Origin: UBA4408 sp002389785
Lineage (GTDB): Bacteria; Bacteroidota; Bacteroidia; UBA4408
Assembly (NCBI GenBank): GCA_035438985.1
Contig: DAORJK010000002.1
Coordinates: 62,001 to 126,000, forward strand
Length of the DNA stretch: 64,000 bases
Reading direction: 5' to 3'
Positions 53,815 through 62,498 of this stretch are shown here, piece by piece. The first letter of the stretch is position 1. Every line of letters starts with the position of its first letter. Both the position numbers and the translations under genes were made by a program. The notes beneath the pieces were generated by a model. That model was not told the origin of the DNA. It made no database searches and saw nothing but the letters and a program-made list of their open reading frames with translations.

Positions 53815-55305
53815 ATGAAAAGAAGTCTACTTAGTTTTTGTTTGCTCTTTATTTGTATTCCTAGTTTATTTGCTCAAGTTGCCAATACGGCTGCTGTTCC
53901 TGCTACACCAACGGATGCTAAAGCAATAAAATACCGCCGAAGTTCCTTGCACATGATTATGTTGGATGATAAAGGTTTGGTAAATGCTGATTTAATAAAG
54001 CGCACTTTTATTCGCATGCCTATTCCTGATAAATTTAATAACCATTTGCTTCCGGGTCGATCGTTCGACCCCAAGCCAATACCGGTAACTGCAGAAGAGC
54101 GAAAATTGATGGGACAAAAGCAAAGTTTTGCTGAATCAAAATCACGCAACTTGGGAGGAAAACTAACCGGTGGATTGGTTGATACTACAAATACTGAAGA
54201 CTTGCCAATTAAAATTGAAAAGTATTTTAATGCAAATTATGTTGCCCGCGATTTGGTTGCAAAATGGTTTAATAGAAGTGAAAAGGGAACTTTTGATATG
54301 AAGTTAATAGGTGAACGTGGTTCCTACGATGCATCAGCCTTAGATATAGCCACAGCAAAGTCAAGTAAAAGAGGAGTTTCGGCTGTTGCAGATGCCGGTG
54401 AAGAATTAATAAACAACACTTTTGTGGTTGTTACACGTTACAATTATGTGAGTATGGAAAACGTTGCTGCTGCAGCTAAAAAAGCTGGAAAGTTTGCTGC
54501 AAGCTTGTTGGCTGCATCAGGAAATACGATTGATTCAAAAGTGCTTGCTGCCGGTGATTCTCTTACCAGTCAGGCAACCGGTTATGCCGTTGAAACAAAT
54601 TCCTATTTATATAAATTGGTGTGGAACGATTCAGTGGAAGCAGTGTTTTATCAGAATTATTGGATCGATGAAAGCTCTTACGATGAAGCAAAGAAACGAG
54701 CATTTGATACCACCCGTTTATTTACCTTGCAATACATTGGTGATGCACATGCGCGTGCGAATGTGCTTGCATCCAACCGCATGGGAATTGCTCAAGATAC
54801 ACTCATAGCAAAGGCTACCATCAATTCATTTGAAGCAGTAATTGCCAAGTTGCAAAAAAAATACGAAGTATTTCGTACCAAAACTCCTTTGCTTTCGGGC
54901 GATCCTATAACTGCTAAAATAGGACTAAAAGAAGGACTTGAAGCCGGCGATAAATTTGAAGTATTAGAGCAAGTGTTGGATGAAAAAACCGGGCGTACAA
55001 CTTACAAACGTGTTGGAAAAATTAAAGTTAAACCCGGTATGATATGGGACAATCGTTTTGGAGCTGAATACGATCAGGCTGCTGCAAGCGGACAACCTGT
55101 TGCTGCTCAAAGTCAAAATACAACCGCTGTTTCTTCAGAAGAAGCATCCATGGACGATATGTTTTCTAAAGCAAGTGCCAAATCACAGCCCGTTTCGGGA
55201 GCTACAGCTGTTCCAACTACGCCTGTAGGACCACTTGATCGTACCACATTTATCGGAGAAGAAGGAAGCTTTTATTCAGGAATGCTTATTCGTCAAAGAA
55301 ATTAA
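53815..55305 (+). CDS. Exported protein with FlgT-C/CsgG-accessory-like C-terminal domain
   Basis: This protein of 496 aa starts at ATG 53815 (MKRSLLSFCLLFICIPSLFAQ, a clean signal peptide). The mature part has an N-terminal region of unknown fold (RRSSLHMIMLDDKGLVNADLI, PIPDKFNNHLLPGRSFD) and a middle alpha/beta region (FVVVTRYNYVSMENV). Near the C-terminus, KIGLKEGLEAGDKFEVLEQ, RVGKIKVKPGMIW and TFIGEEGSFYSGMLIRQ recall the small beta domain at the end of FlgT-like or CsgG-associated proteins. I know no named family. It is the first gene of a five-gene unit of exported proteins; the next gene follows after 46 bp. Confidence 0.6.
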   Translation: MKRSLLSFCLLFICIPSLFAQVANTAAVPATPTDAKAIKYRRSSLHMIMLDDKGLVNADLIKRTFIRMPIPDKFNNHLLPGRSFDPKPIPVTAEERKLMGQKQSFAESKSRNLGGKLTGGLVDTTNTEDLPIKIEKYFNANYVARDLVAKWFNRSEKGTFDMKLIGERGSYDASALDIATAKSSKRGVSAVADAGEELINNTFVVVTRYNYVSMENVAAAAKKAGKFAASLLAASGNTIDSKVLAAGDSLTSQATGYAVETNSYLYKLVWNDSVEAVFYQNYWIDESSYDEAKKRAFDTTRLFTLQYIGDAHARANVLASNRMGIAQDTLIAKATINSFEAVIAKLQKKYEVFRTKTPLLSGDPITAKIGLKEGLEAGDKFEVLEQVLDEKTGRTTYKRVGKIKVKPGMIWDNRFGAEYDQAAASGQPVAAQSQNTTAVSSEEASMDDMFSKASAKSQPVSGATAVPTTPVGPLDRTTFIGEEGSFYSGMLIRQRN

Positions 55306-55351
55306 TACTAAAACTTTACTCAAACAATCAATTAACTAAAAACCAGACACA

Positions 55352-55897
55352 ATGAAAAAAACAACTCAATCAATTTTGGTAGCGCTCACTATTTTGTTGG
55401 CAACCATTCAATTTAATTCAGTATTTGCACAAGGCCAGGGTGCAGCAGGCCGTAAGGCTGACAGAGATACTCGTGCATGGCGATACGAAGTGCAATGCGT
55501 TGGAGTGGGTACCGACGGTACCAAATTAATTAAAGTTTTTTCTTATTCTAAAAAAGCAGATGTAGCTATTGAGCAAGCAAAAAAGAATGCAGTACACGCT
55601 ATGATTTTTCAAGGTTTTGTAGGTAACAGTGGTTCAGGATGTCCAACACAAAAACCCTTGACAAACAATCCGGGATTAGAGCAAGAAAAAATCGATTTTT
55701 TTGATTCGTTTTTTGCAGACGGTGGTAAGTACATGAAATTTGTTACCGTTTCGGGCGATGGTGCAGTTGCTGCCCAAGACCGCATGAAGGTTGGAAAAGA
55801 GTATAAAATTGGAGTAGTAGTTTCGGTAATGTACGATCAATTGAGAAAAGATTTGGAAGCAGCCGGAATCATTCGAGGACTATCTTCAGGATTTTAA
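55352..55897 (+). CDS. Exported paralogue 1 with LPP20-like AxEQAxKNAV motif
   Basis: This 181-aa protein has a signal peptide (about 1-27, ending SVFAQ). The mature part carries YEVQCVGVGTDGTKLIKVFS, ADVAIEQAKKNAVHAMIFQG, a conserved Cys near GSGCPTQKP, FFADGGKYMKFV, and YKIGVVVSVMYDQLRKDLE. The pattern of a beta-hairpin, then a helix with a small residue every four positions, resembles LPP20/FlgT-N-like domains. The next gene encodes a clear paralogue. Function unknown; the two may form a heterodimer in the periplasm. Confidence 0.6.
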   Translation: MKKTTQSILVALTILLATIQFNSVFAQGQGAAGRKADRDTRAWRYEVQCVGVGTDGTKLIKVFSYSKKADVAIEQAKKNAVHAMIFQGFVGNSGSGCPTQKPLTNNPGLEQEKIDFFDSFFADGGKYMKFVTVSGDGAVAAQDRMKVGKEYKIGVVVSVMYDQLRKDLEAAGIIRGLSSGF

Positions 55898-55915
55898 TTT
55901 TAAAAAAATACACAC

Positions 55916-56410
55916 ATGAGAAAATTAATTTTATTGTTGACACTTGTTGTTGTTGCATCAAGTGCGGCATTGGCACAGCGCCAGCGGGCTCAAAAAAAGG
56001 TAGCAGGTTATTATGCTTACAAAACAGAATGCATGGGTATTGAAATGGATGGTTCACAAACCTTGAAATGTTGGGGTACAGGAAAAAATCGTTTTGATGC
56101 CGTTGAACAAGCCCGAAAAAATGCGGTGCGCGATGTACTATTCAATGGCGTACGAAGCGGAGATTGCAACCCTAAGCCGGTAATTTTTGAAGTAAATGCG
56201 CAAGAGAAATACGAAGATTACTTCAATAATTTTTTTAAGGATGGCGGCGAGTACAAAAACTTTGTAAACAATAAGGATGAATCGCTTTGGCCTAAAATTT
56301 TTAAAGACAAGAAGAAGGCAGGTACTGAAGTTGAAGAAGGCGTAATTGTGCGTGTTCTTCGATCGGAGCTCAAGAAAAAAATGATGGAAGACAAAATTCT
56401 TCCTCAGTAA
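55916..56410 (+). CDS. Exported paralogue 2 with LPP20-like AxEQAxKNAV motif
   Basis: This 164-aa protein has a signal peptide (MRKLILLLTLVVVASSAALAQ). It aligns over its length with the preceding gene: YAYKTECMGIEMDGSQTLKC, DAVEQARKNAVRDVLFNG, a Cys in GDCNPKP, FFKDGGEYKNFV, and VEEGVIVRVLRSELKKKMME. It has two extra cysteines in the first hairpin (TECMG, LKCW) that the neighbour lacks or places differently. The 18-bp spacing and the paralogy imply tandem duplication within the operon. Confidence 0.6.
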   Translation: MRKLILLLTLVVVASSAALAQRQRAQKKVAGYYAYKTECMGIEMDGSQTLKCWGTGKNRFDAVEQARKNAVRDVLFNGVRSGDCNPKPVIFEVNAQEKYEDYFNNFFKDGGEYKNFVNNKDESLWPKIFKDKKKAGTEVEEGVIVRVLRSELKKKMMEDKILPQ

Positions 56411-56434
56411 TTTAAAACTTAAAAACTAAATTTT

Positions 56435-57385
56435 ATGAAAAAAATAATGATTGCGCTTTGTGGTTTGATGTTGATGGGAACCACACTAAGTTTTGGTCAG
56501 GCTAAGAAGCCTACGATAATGGTATTGCCAAGCGATTTGTGGTGCAATACCAACGGTTTTATGATGGAGTTTGACAACCAAGGAACCAAAGTAAAAATTC
56601 CAAACTATAAGAAAGCTTTTCAAGAAAGTTCAGATTTACTAAATGTAATCAGCAAAATAAATGGAATGATGGCCGAGCGAGGTTTCCCATTAAAAAATGC
56701 TGAATCAGCGTTAAAAACATTGGAAGCAGAAAGTGCTGAAAATGCTATGTTAACCAGCAAAGGTGGAGCAGGAGTTTCTGAATCACCGGTAGATAAATTA
56801 AAGAAAACCGCTAAAGCAGATATTATTATGCAACTTACTTGGACGGTGAATACAACAGGTCCTAAGAAGTCGATTACCTTTAACTTACAAGGATTAGATT
56901 CCTATACCGACAAACAAATTGCCACTGCAGTTGGAACCGGAGCTCCTTCATTTTCGGCTGAATTGCCTGTTTTGCTTGAAGAAGCTGTATTGGCACACCT
57001 CGATAATTTTAATACCACTTTGCAAGCACATTTTGATGATATGTTTGAAAATGGACGTGAAATTATTGTGCGAATTAAAAAGTTTGATTCTTGGGATGGC
57101 GATTTAGAAAAGGATTACGGTGGAAAAGAATTAGGCGATGTAATTGAAGATTGGATGAAAGCAAATACTGTAAAAGGACGTTTTAGTACTACCGATGCAA
57201 CTGAAAGCATGATGTTGTTTGAGCAAGTGCGTATTCCTTTGTATGATGCTTCAGGTAAAGCTACCGATGCGCGTGGCTTTTGTAAAGATTTGCAAAAAAC
57301 CTTACAAGCTCCGCCTTATGGAATTGTAAATAAATTAATGATGAAAGGCTTGGGTCAGGCTACTATTGTATTAGGAGATAAATAA
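56435..57385 (+). CDS. DUF6175 family exported protein
   Basis: This 316-aa protein has a signal peptide (about 1-22, ending SFGQ). The mature N-terminus, KPTIMVLPSDLWCNTNGFMM, followed by EFDNQGTKVKIPNYKKA and LLNVISKINGMMAERGFPLK, matches what I know of the DUF6175 family of Bacteroidota. Further on are DIIMQLTWTVNTTGPKKSIT and VIVRIKKFDSW-like strands. The alpha/beta layout is similar to the periplasmic part of CsgG-type proteins, but no transmembrane barrel is evident. Function unknown. Confidence 0.65.
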   Translation: MKKIMIALCGLMLMGTTLSFGQAKKPTIMVLPSDLWCNTNGFMMEFDNQGTKVKIPNYKKAFQESSDLLNVISKINGMMAERGFPLKNAESALKTLEAESAENAMLTSKGGAGVSESPVDKLKKTAKADIIMQLTWTVNTTGPKKSITFNLQGLDSYTDKQIATAVGTGAPSFSAELPVLLEEAVLAHLDNFNTTLQAHFDDMFENGREIIVRIKKFDSWDGDLEKDYGGKELGDVIEDWMKANTVKGRFSTTDATESMMLFEQVRIPLYDASGKATDARGFCKDLQKTLQAPPYGIVNKLMMKGLGQATIVLGDK

Positions 57386-57402
57386 AAATTAAAACTCGAA
57401 AA

Positions 57403-58374
57403 ATGAAAAAAACAATGAAGTCAATTTTTCTGACAGTTTTAGCAACGGTGCTTGTATCTTTTGCATCAAAAGCGCAAAACTCAGAAAAAAAATTGGATGA
57501 TGCCGGTCGTATAACTTTGGCTGCCTTTGTTGCACCGCAAGTTGCCGGATTACCCGATGCTGCTAAATCGATGCTCAGCAATAAGCTTAGCCAAATTGCT
57601 ACTCAAAACGGAATGGGTGGAAGCGCAAAAAATGAGCGTTTCATTATCACTTGTAACATTGTTGTGTTAACAAAGGATATTTTACCCGGACCACCGCCAA
57701 TGACAGCCCTTTCAATGGATGTAACTTTGTATATAGGTGATGGCATTGCAGGAACCAAGTTTGCCAGCAAATCGATTACCGTAAAAGGTGTTGGTACCAA
57801 CGAAACCAAAGCATACATTGAAGGAATAAAAATGATTAAGCCCTCCGATCCGGGTGTACAGGCTTTTGTTGAAGAGGGTAAGAAGAAAATTATGGCGTAT
57901 TACAATACCAAATGCGACATGATTATTCAGGAAGCTAAATCGTTGGCTACTCAAAATAAGCAAGAGGAAGCAATTTACAAATTAACTGCTGTGCCGGATG
58001 TGTGCAAAGAGTGTTTTGAAAAATGCTTGGTAGCGATAGAGCCTATTTACAAGCAAAAAATTGAACGCGATTGCAAAATTAAATTTGCAGAAGCAACCAA
58101 TTTATGGAATGCGAATCAAAACATTGATGCAGCCAATCAAGCAGGAGCATTGCTTGCTTCCATTGAGCCACAGGCATCGTGTTACAAAGAAGCGCAAAGT
58201 TTATCCAATACCATTGCTAAAAAGGTAACCGAAATTGATAAGCGCGAATGGGCGTTTAAAATGAAAGAACAAGAGCAAACCAGCGAAATGATAAAAGCTT
58301 ATCGCGATGTTGGTGTAGCTTATGGAAATGGACAACCCGATAGCATTGAGTACAATGTGAATGGTTGGTGGTAA
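57403..58374 (+). CDS. Exported CsgG-like/coiled-coil protein, last gene of the operon
   Basis: This 323-aa protein has a signal peptide (about 1-25, ending SKAQ). Its first domain (about 30-150) has SMLSNKLSQIATQNGMGG, ERFIITCNIVVLTKDILPG and ITVKGVGTNETKAYIEGI, arranged like a CsgG-type periplasmic domain. The second half is helical with four to five Cys residues (KCDMI, PDVCKECFEKCL, ERDCKIKF), then a coiled coil, ending NVNGWW. The Cys pairs may form disulfides. Gap to the upstream gene is 17 bp, and a strong terminator follows. Confidence 0.6.
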   Translation: MKKTMKSIFLTVLATVLVSFASKAQNSEKKLDDAGRITLAAFVAPQVAGLPDAAKSMLSNKLSQIATQNGMGGSAKNERFIITCNIVVLTKDILPGPPPMTALSMDVTLYIGDGIAGTKFASKSITVKGVGTNETKAYIEGIKMIKPSDPGVQAFVEEGKKKIMAYYNTKCDMIIQEAKSLATQNKQEEAIYKLTAVPDVCKECFEKCLVAIEPIYKQKIERDCKIKFAEATNLWNANQNIDAANQAGALLASIEPQASCYKEAQSLSNTIAKKVTEIDKREWAFKMKEQEQTSEMIKAYRDVGVAYGNGQPDSIEYNVNGWW

Positions 58375-58390
58375 GTAAAACTTATCCTAA

Positions 58391-58429
58391 AAAAAACCTC
58401 CGGTTCAACTGAATCGGAGGTTTTTTTTT
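58391..58429 (+). terminator. Terminator of the five-gene operon
   Basis: AAAAAACCTCCG pairs with CGGAGGTTTTTTTT; the 12-base interior (GTTCAACTGAAT) can pair further. It lies 16 bp after the stop at 58374 and ends in a T-tract. Confidence 0.88.
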
Positions 58430-58523
58430 AATGTTAAAATGATGTAAGTAAATGCAAAAAGCAGGCAATGCAAAACTACTGCCTTGAACATATCATCAAA
58501 CAAGGTTGGTGCGAACTAACAAG

Positions 58524-58531
58524 TATTTTTG
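58524..58531 (+). promoter_or_regulatory. Possible -7 element of the surface-protein gene
   Basis: TATTTTTG matches TAnnTTTG; a TTG at 58506-58508 is 15 bp upstream, a short spacer. It would give a leader of about 265 nt that includes the hairpin at 58623-58640. Confidence 0.3.
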
Positions 58532-58622
58532 AAAATAGGATAAATACCTTACTTTCAAAAAATTATTCATCCTTAAAATTTGTTTTTTAATTTTTAATTT
58601 ATTCTCTTTGGGTTAGATTGAT

Positions 58623-58640
58623 GGCGAAATTATTTTCGCC
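58623..58640 (+). repeat. Perfect hairpin in the leader of the surface-protein gene
   Basis: GGCGAAA and TTTCGCC form a 7-bp stem around TTAT. There is no T-tract after it, so it is not an ordinary terminator; it could be a protein-binding or leader RNA structure. Confidence 0.4.
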
Positions 58641-58804
58641 TTGTTACGTGCCGGATGTTTTACCTTTAAACAATGCAGCATGAATTCGAATCTTCTTTCC
58701 TCTGCCACTCTATCTTTTAGGCTTAATCTGCAACTGTATTTCGACTATTTTTTTTCCATTCTAATTTTTTATATAAGCAAATTTTTAACTAAAAAAGAAG
58801 GCAA

Positions 58805-61800
58805 ATGAAATCAAAACACATCCATCTAAAAACTCCTTTATACTTTGCTTCTAGAGTGTTGCGAAAACTTGGCTGGGGGGGGGTAACTAAGTTTTTAATT
58901 GCTTGTAGCGTGGTGCTATTGCTTAATACTTCCATTATTTATGCACAAAGTTTCGAAGTTCAACTTAACCCAAGCATGTATGCAGGAGGATACAATATTA
59001 GTTGCTATGGTAGTAATAATGGTTCAATTAATACCTATATTATGGGAGGTATTGCTCCTTTTACATTTGTTTGGAATACAGGTGCAACTACAAAAAATTT
59101 AAGCAATCTTTCTGCCGGTTCATACAGTGTTACTGTAACATCAAGTACCGGAAATGTTGCCACAGCTCAAATAAGTTTAATACAACCCGATGTATTTACT
59201 GTTGACCTAACCGCAATTGAAACAGCACCGGGCTATCATATTTCAGAATTTGGAGCACACGATGGTCAAATTCAAAGTACTGTAAATGGTGGTGTTCCGC
59301 CTTATAATTATTTATGGAGTAGCGGCGAAACCATTGAGGCGATTGGCGAATTAACAGCTGGTACTTATTCATTAACTGTACACGATGCAACTAATTGTGT
59401 TAGCTCTGCAGCTACCACCTTAATTGAGCCAACAGCTTTACACGTTGTAAGCATTAGCAGTCCTAAGGTAATTGGAAATTACAACATTGGTTGTACATTA
59501 CCAGGTTCAATTAATTTAGTAGTAGCCGGCGGTGTTACACCCTATACATTTGAATGGGAAGGTGGTGCAAATACACAAAACTTAAGCGGACTTACCGAAG
59601 CCAATTCATATGGCGTGATAGTGCGCGACGAGTCAGGTGGCGAAGTTCGAACCTCAATTACACTCACAGCCTCGCCGCAAATTTCAGCACAAACTACTCC
59701 CTTTGTTTATCCAAACACAAAAAATACCAGTTGCTACAATTGTAACAACGGCAGTATTACCACAAGTTTTAGTAGCGGAACAGCACCCTATACTTTTTCT
59801 TGGAATAACGGAGCAACAGTGCAAAATCCCAGCAATTTAGCAGCAGGGCTGTATAGCGTTTTAATTACAGATGCTGCCGGTTGCAGCATTGAAAAAACAG
59901 CCATACTTACAGCTCCCGAGCGAGAAGACTGGACCATGAATGGTAATGCTGGAACAAATCCGACAACTCAGTTTCTAGGTACATCTGATAGTGTAGCGTT
60001 GGTATTTAAAGCTAAAAACAAAGAAATTTTCAGATTGATGCCGGAGGGAAATGGCTACGCAAAATTTTCGAAACTAATAGCAGCCGAAGCCGGTATTGCT
60101 TTAAATAACAGCAAAACTGTAAAGATTAGCTATGATTCAATAGGTGGAGTAAAAACTATTTATTTCGGAAAATATAATTCAAATTCTACAACAAGTTGTA
60201 TAACTCCTAATGTTGGCAATGTAAATCAAAAATTTGATTTTCAAGGCTTTCTTGCTTCTCGACCCGATAATGCTAGCGGATTTGTAAACTCCGCCTTAAT
60301 TATGGGTTCAGCACCTTGGGATGGTTCAGGTATAATTGAAGTTGAAGGAACCGACCAAAATGGTGGAACCACAAACGGATTATTACTAAATTATTATTGT
60401 GGACGCAACATTGCCTTGTGCACCAACCCGGCAAAGGGAGGTTTTGTAAGCACCGGTAAATTTTTTGAAGTAGGTTATCCTTTTCCAAGTCAACAAAGCA
60501 ACATAGCAGCTAATATAAAGGGTACCGACCAAACCGGTTTACGCGTTTTCACTGAGCAGCAAACTGCAGGCTATACCACACAATTTATAAGCGATAATGA
60601 CCAAAGTAAACTTATATCGGCTGGTTTACAAAATAGCAACAATAGTAAAGAAGTTTTTTTGCTGAAGGCTGATGGTACTTTGCGTATAGGAAGTGATAAT
60701 TCCACTGATCCAACAGTATACATTAGTCCATCAGTTGTTAATAATGCCTATCAAAACGGAAAAGTAGGTATTGGTACTAATCAACCAAATTCAACATTGG
60801 ATGTGCATGGCGATGTACGTATTTCAAGTTTAGCGAATAACGGTATTCGTTTGCTTCAGACAGATAATGATGGTATAGTAAGCAGCATTAATACAAGCAA
60901 TTTAAGTGCTTTAGGGTTGTGGCAAACAAACGGAACAGATGTTTATAGATTAACAGGTAATGTTGGAATTGGCAATAGCACATTACCAACTGCTACCCTC
61001 GATATTATTGGACCAAGCGGAGCTCCGGCATTAAAAGTTGTTACAACCTCTGACCCTACTTATAATACTCAATTAATCAGCTCTTCCTTATTAACAAAGT
61101 TAATTTCAGGTAACCTAACTTTGAATAATCAAAACAACGAAATTTTCTCAATTAATTCTGATGGTAAAACAGTTTTTGGTAATCCTAATAATCCAACATT
61201 TTATATTAGTCCTGTAATTAACAATAGCAATACATATACAACAGGTAAAGTTGGAATAGCTACTTCAAATCCTACTGCTTTGTTTCAGGTTGGTGAAAGT
61301 GTTACGAGTGTTTCAATTGGCGATTTTTTTAACAATTCACATCCTTGGACTACTAATTATGTTGGTTTTAATGCTTCACGCGAACATATAATGGGAGCAA
61401 CTGCTCCTCCTTATGGTACTTGGAAGTTTAATGGCGATGATGGACTTGCCAATGCAGGTGCAATTATTGCCGGTTCATTAAAGGGCGATTTACGTTTTAT
61501 CTCAATTGGTGAAGATGCTGCAGATCCTGAAGTAGCAATTTATAGAGACGATAACGTTGTATTGAGCAATGTGCGAATGACGATTCATCACAGTGGGATA
61601 GTAAGCATTGGAACTAGTTTAACTGCCACAATGGATCCGGCTGAAGGATACAAATTATATGTAAACGGTGGCATAAAGGCTGAAAAAATAAAGGTGGAAG
61701 TACCTTCGGCGCATGGCTGGGCTGACTTTGTATTTGATGAAAATTATAAAAATATGCCGCTTCCAGAAATTGAAAAATATATTAAAACGTATAAGCATTT

Positions 61801-61975
61801 ACCGGGAATTCCTTCTGAATGTGAGGTTAAAGAAAATGGAGTTGATATAGTAGAAATGCAAGTAAAATTATTAAAAAGCTTGGAAGAATTAACCTTGCAC
61901 CTAATTGAACTTGAAAAGGAAAATGCTAAAATGAAATTGGTAATAAACAAAATAACGGATGAACAAAAAAAGTAA
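58805..61975 (+). CDS. SprB-repeat/tail-fibre-like surface protein with G9 tract
   Basis: This 1056-aa exported protein has an unusual basic N-terminal extension before the signal hydrophobic core (about 30-42, cleavage near IYAQ). Four SprB-like repeats (about 49-370) follow, with cores such as NISCYGSNNGSI, GGIAPFTFVWNTGATT and AGSYSVTVTS. A region beginning WTMNGNAGTNPTTQFLGTSD is typical of Bacteroidota tail-fibre-like proteins and contains many GKVGIGT-type repeats. The C-terminus has HGWADFVFDENY, YKHLPGIPSECEV and a coiled coil. Codons 24-28 contain nine Gs in a row (58875-58883), before the signal core. An AGAAGG Shine-Dalgarno-like site is 4 bp before the ATG. It has no T9SS domain. 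Confidence 0.82.
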   Translation: MKSKHIHLKTPLYFASRVLRKLGWGGVTKFLIACSVVLLLNTSIIYAQSFEVQLNPSMYAGGYNISCYGSNNGSINTYIMGGIAPFTFVWNTGATTKNLSNLSAGSYSVTVTSSTGNVATAQISLIQPDVFTVDLTAIETAPGYHISEFGAHDGQIQSTVNGGVPPYNYLWSSGETIEAIGELTAGTYSLTVHDATNCVSSAATTLIEPTALHVVSISSPKVIGNYNIGCTLPGSINLVVAGGVTPYTFEWEGGANTQNLSGLTEANSYGVIVRDESGGEVRTSITLTASPQISAQTTPFVYPNTKNTSCYNCNNGSITTSFSSGTAPYTFSWNNGATVQNPSNLAAGLYSVLITDAAGCSIEKTAILTAPEREDWTMNGNAGTNPTTQFLGTSDSVALVFKAKNKEIFRLMPEGNGYAKFSKLIAAEAGIALNNSKTVKISYDSIGGVKTIYFGKYNSNSTTSCITPNVGNVNQKFDFQGFLASRPDNASGFVNSALIMGSAPWDGSGIIEVEGTDQNGGTTNGLLLNYYCGRNIALCTNPAKGGFVSTGKFFEVGYPFPSQQSNIAANIKGTDQTGLRVFTEQQTAGYTTQFISDNDQSKLISAGLQNSNNSKEVFLLKADGTLRIGSDNSTDPTVYISPSVVNNAYQNGKVGIGTNQPNSTLDVHGDVRISSLANNGIRLLQTDNDGIVSSINTSNLSALGLWQTNGTDVYRLTGNVGIGNSTLPTATLDIIGPSGAPALKVVTTSDPTYNTQLISSSLLTKLISGNLTLNNQNNEIFSINSDGKTVFGNPNNPTFYISPVINNSNTYTTGKVGIATSNPTALFQVGESVTSVSIGDFFNNSHPWTTNYVGFNASREHIMGATAPPYGTWKFNGDDGLANAGAIIAGSLKGDLRFISIGEDAADPEVAIYRDDNVVLSNVRMTIHHSGIVSIGTSLTATMDPAEGYKLYVNGGIKAEKIKVEVPSAHGWADFVFDENYKNMPLPEIEKYIKTYKHLPGIPSECEVKENGVDIVEMQVKLLKSLEELTLHLIELEKENAKMKLVINKITDEQKK
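58875..58883 (+). repeat. Homopolymer tract G9 within codons 24-28
   Basis: Nine consecutive Gs lie in codons TGG GGG GGG GTA of the surface-protein gene. In this AT-rich genome such a run is rare. A change of one G would shift the frame before the signal peptide core. Confidence 0.9.
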
Positions 61976-62468
61976 ACTCACTATTTATTTAGCTTTTATT
62001 GCCTTCATTTTTTTAATTAATAGCTCTTGCAAAAAGTATCCCGATGGGCCTTGGATTAGTTTGACATCAAAAGAAAAAAGATTAGAACGGTCTTGGAAAA
62101 TGGATTATCTAGAAATTGGAGGCATTGACTCAACCACTTATTTTATGGATGAAAATGACAGTGGATATAAATTTAATGAATTGAGGTTTTATTTTGAACG
62201 AGATAGGTCATTCATTAAATATAATTCTTTGACACATCCATATGGCGCTTTTGTTTATTTCGATTGGAATTTTTCGGATAATAGAAAAAATTTAGTGATT
62301 CGTAAGGTGTACCAATATCCACCTTATTATAGCTTCAAAGATCGAGTTGGCCCATTTTGGGTAAATGAAAAAGTAGAATTTAGAATTAGGAAATTAACCA
62401 AGAATGAATTGTGGCTTGAATCTACTTTTAGTGGTAACTTAATCAAAGCACATTTTAATGATTATTAA
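61959..62468 (+). CDS. Hypothetical lipocalin-like lipoprotein
   Basis: This 169-aa protein has a type II signal sequence (MNKKSKLTIYLAFIAFIFLI, lipobox ending NSSC, Cys at about residue 24). The mature part begins KEKRLERSWKMDYLEIGG and continues as beta-strands (FYFERDRSFIKYNS, VYFDWNFSDNRKNLVIRKV, ELWLESTFSG), the pattern of small lipocalin-like proteins of Bacteroidota. Its ATG overlaps the end of the surface-protein gene by 17 bp, so both are translated from one transcript. Ligand unknown. Confidence 0.65.
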   Translation: MNKKSKLTIYLAFIAFIFLINSSCKKYPDGPWISLTSKEKRLERSWKMDYLEIGGIDSTTYFMDENDSGYKFNELRFYFERDRSFIKYNSLTHPYGAFVYFDWNFSDNRKNLVIRKVYQYPPYYSFKDRVGPFWVNEKVEFRIRKLTKNELWLESTFSGNLIKAHFNDY

Positions 62469-62483
62469 TTTGTTTTGTTTATT

Positions 62484-62492
62484 AAAAGGAGG
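62484..62492 (+). promoter_or_regulatory. Strong Shine-Dalgarno site
   Basis: AAAAGGAGG lies 6 bp before the ATG at 62499. It is one of the few strong Shine-Dalgarno sequences in this window, where most genes lack one. Confidence 0.7.
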
Positions 62493-62498
62493 CAAAAA

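Larger units (their letters stand above)
58375..58804. other. Intergenic region before the surface-protein gene
   Basis: These 430 bp hold the operon terminator (58391-58429), a TATTTTTG -7 element at 58524-58531, and a perfect hairpin GGCGAAA-TTAT-TTTCGCC at 58623-58640. The rest is AT-rich with no recognised gene. Confidence 0.5.

Noticed and set aside
54464..54808. 114-codon + frame inside the first gene of the five-gene operon
   Set aside because: It is an overlapping frame of the 53815-55305 gene, with no signal, promoter or recognisable domain.
58680..58700. Possible tRNA T-arm-like string (ATTCGAATC)
   Set aside because: No acceptor, anticodon or D-arm pairing could be built around it.
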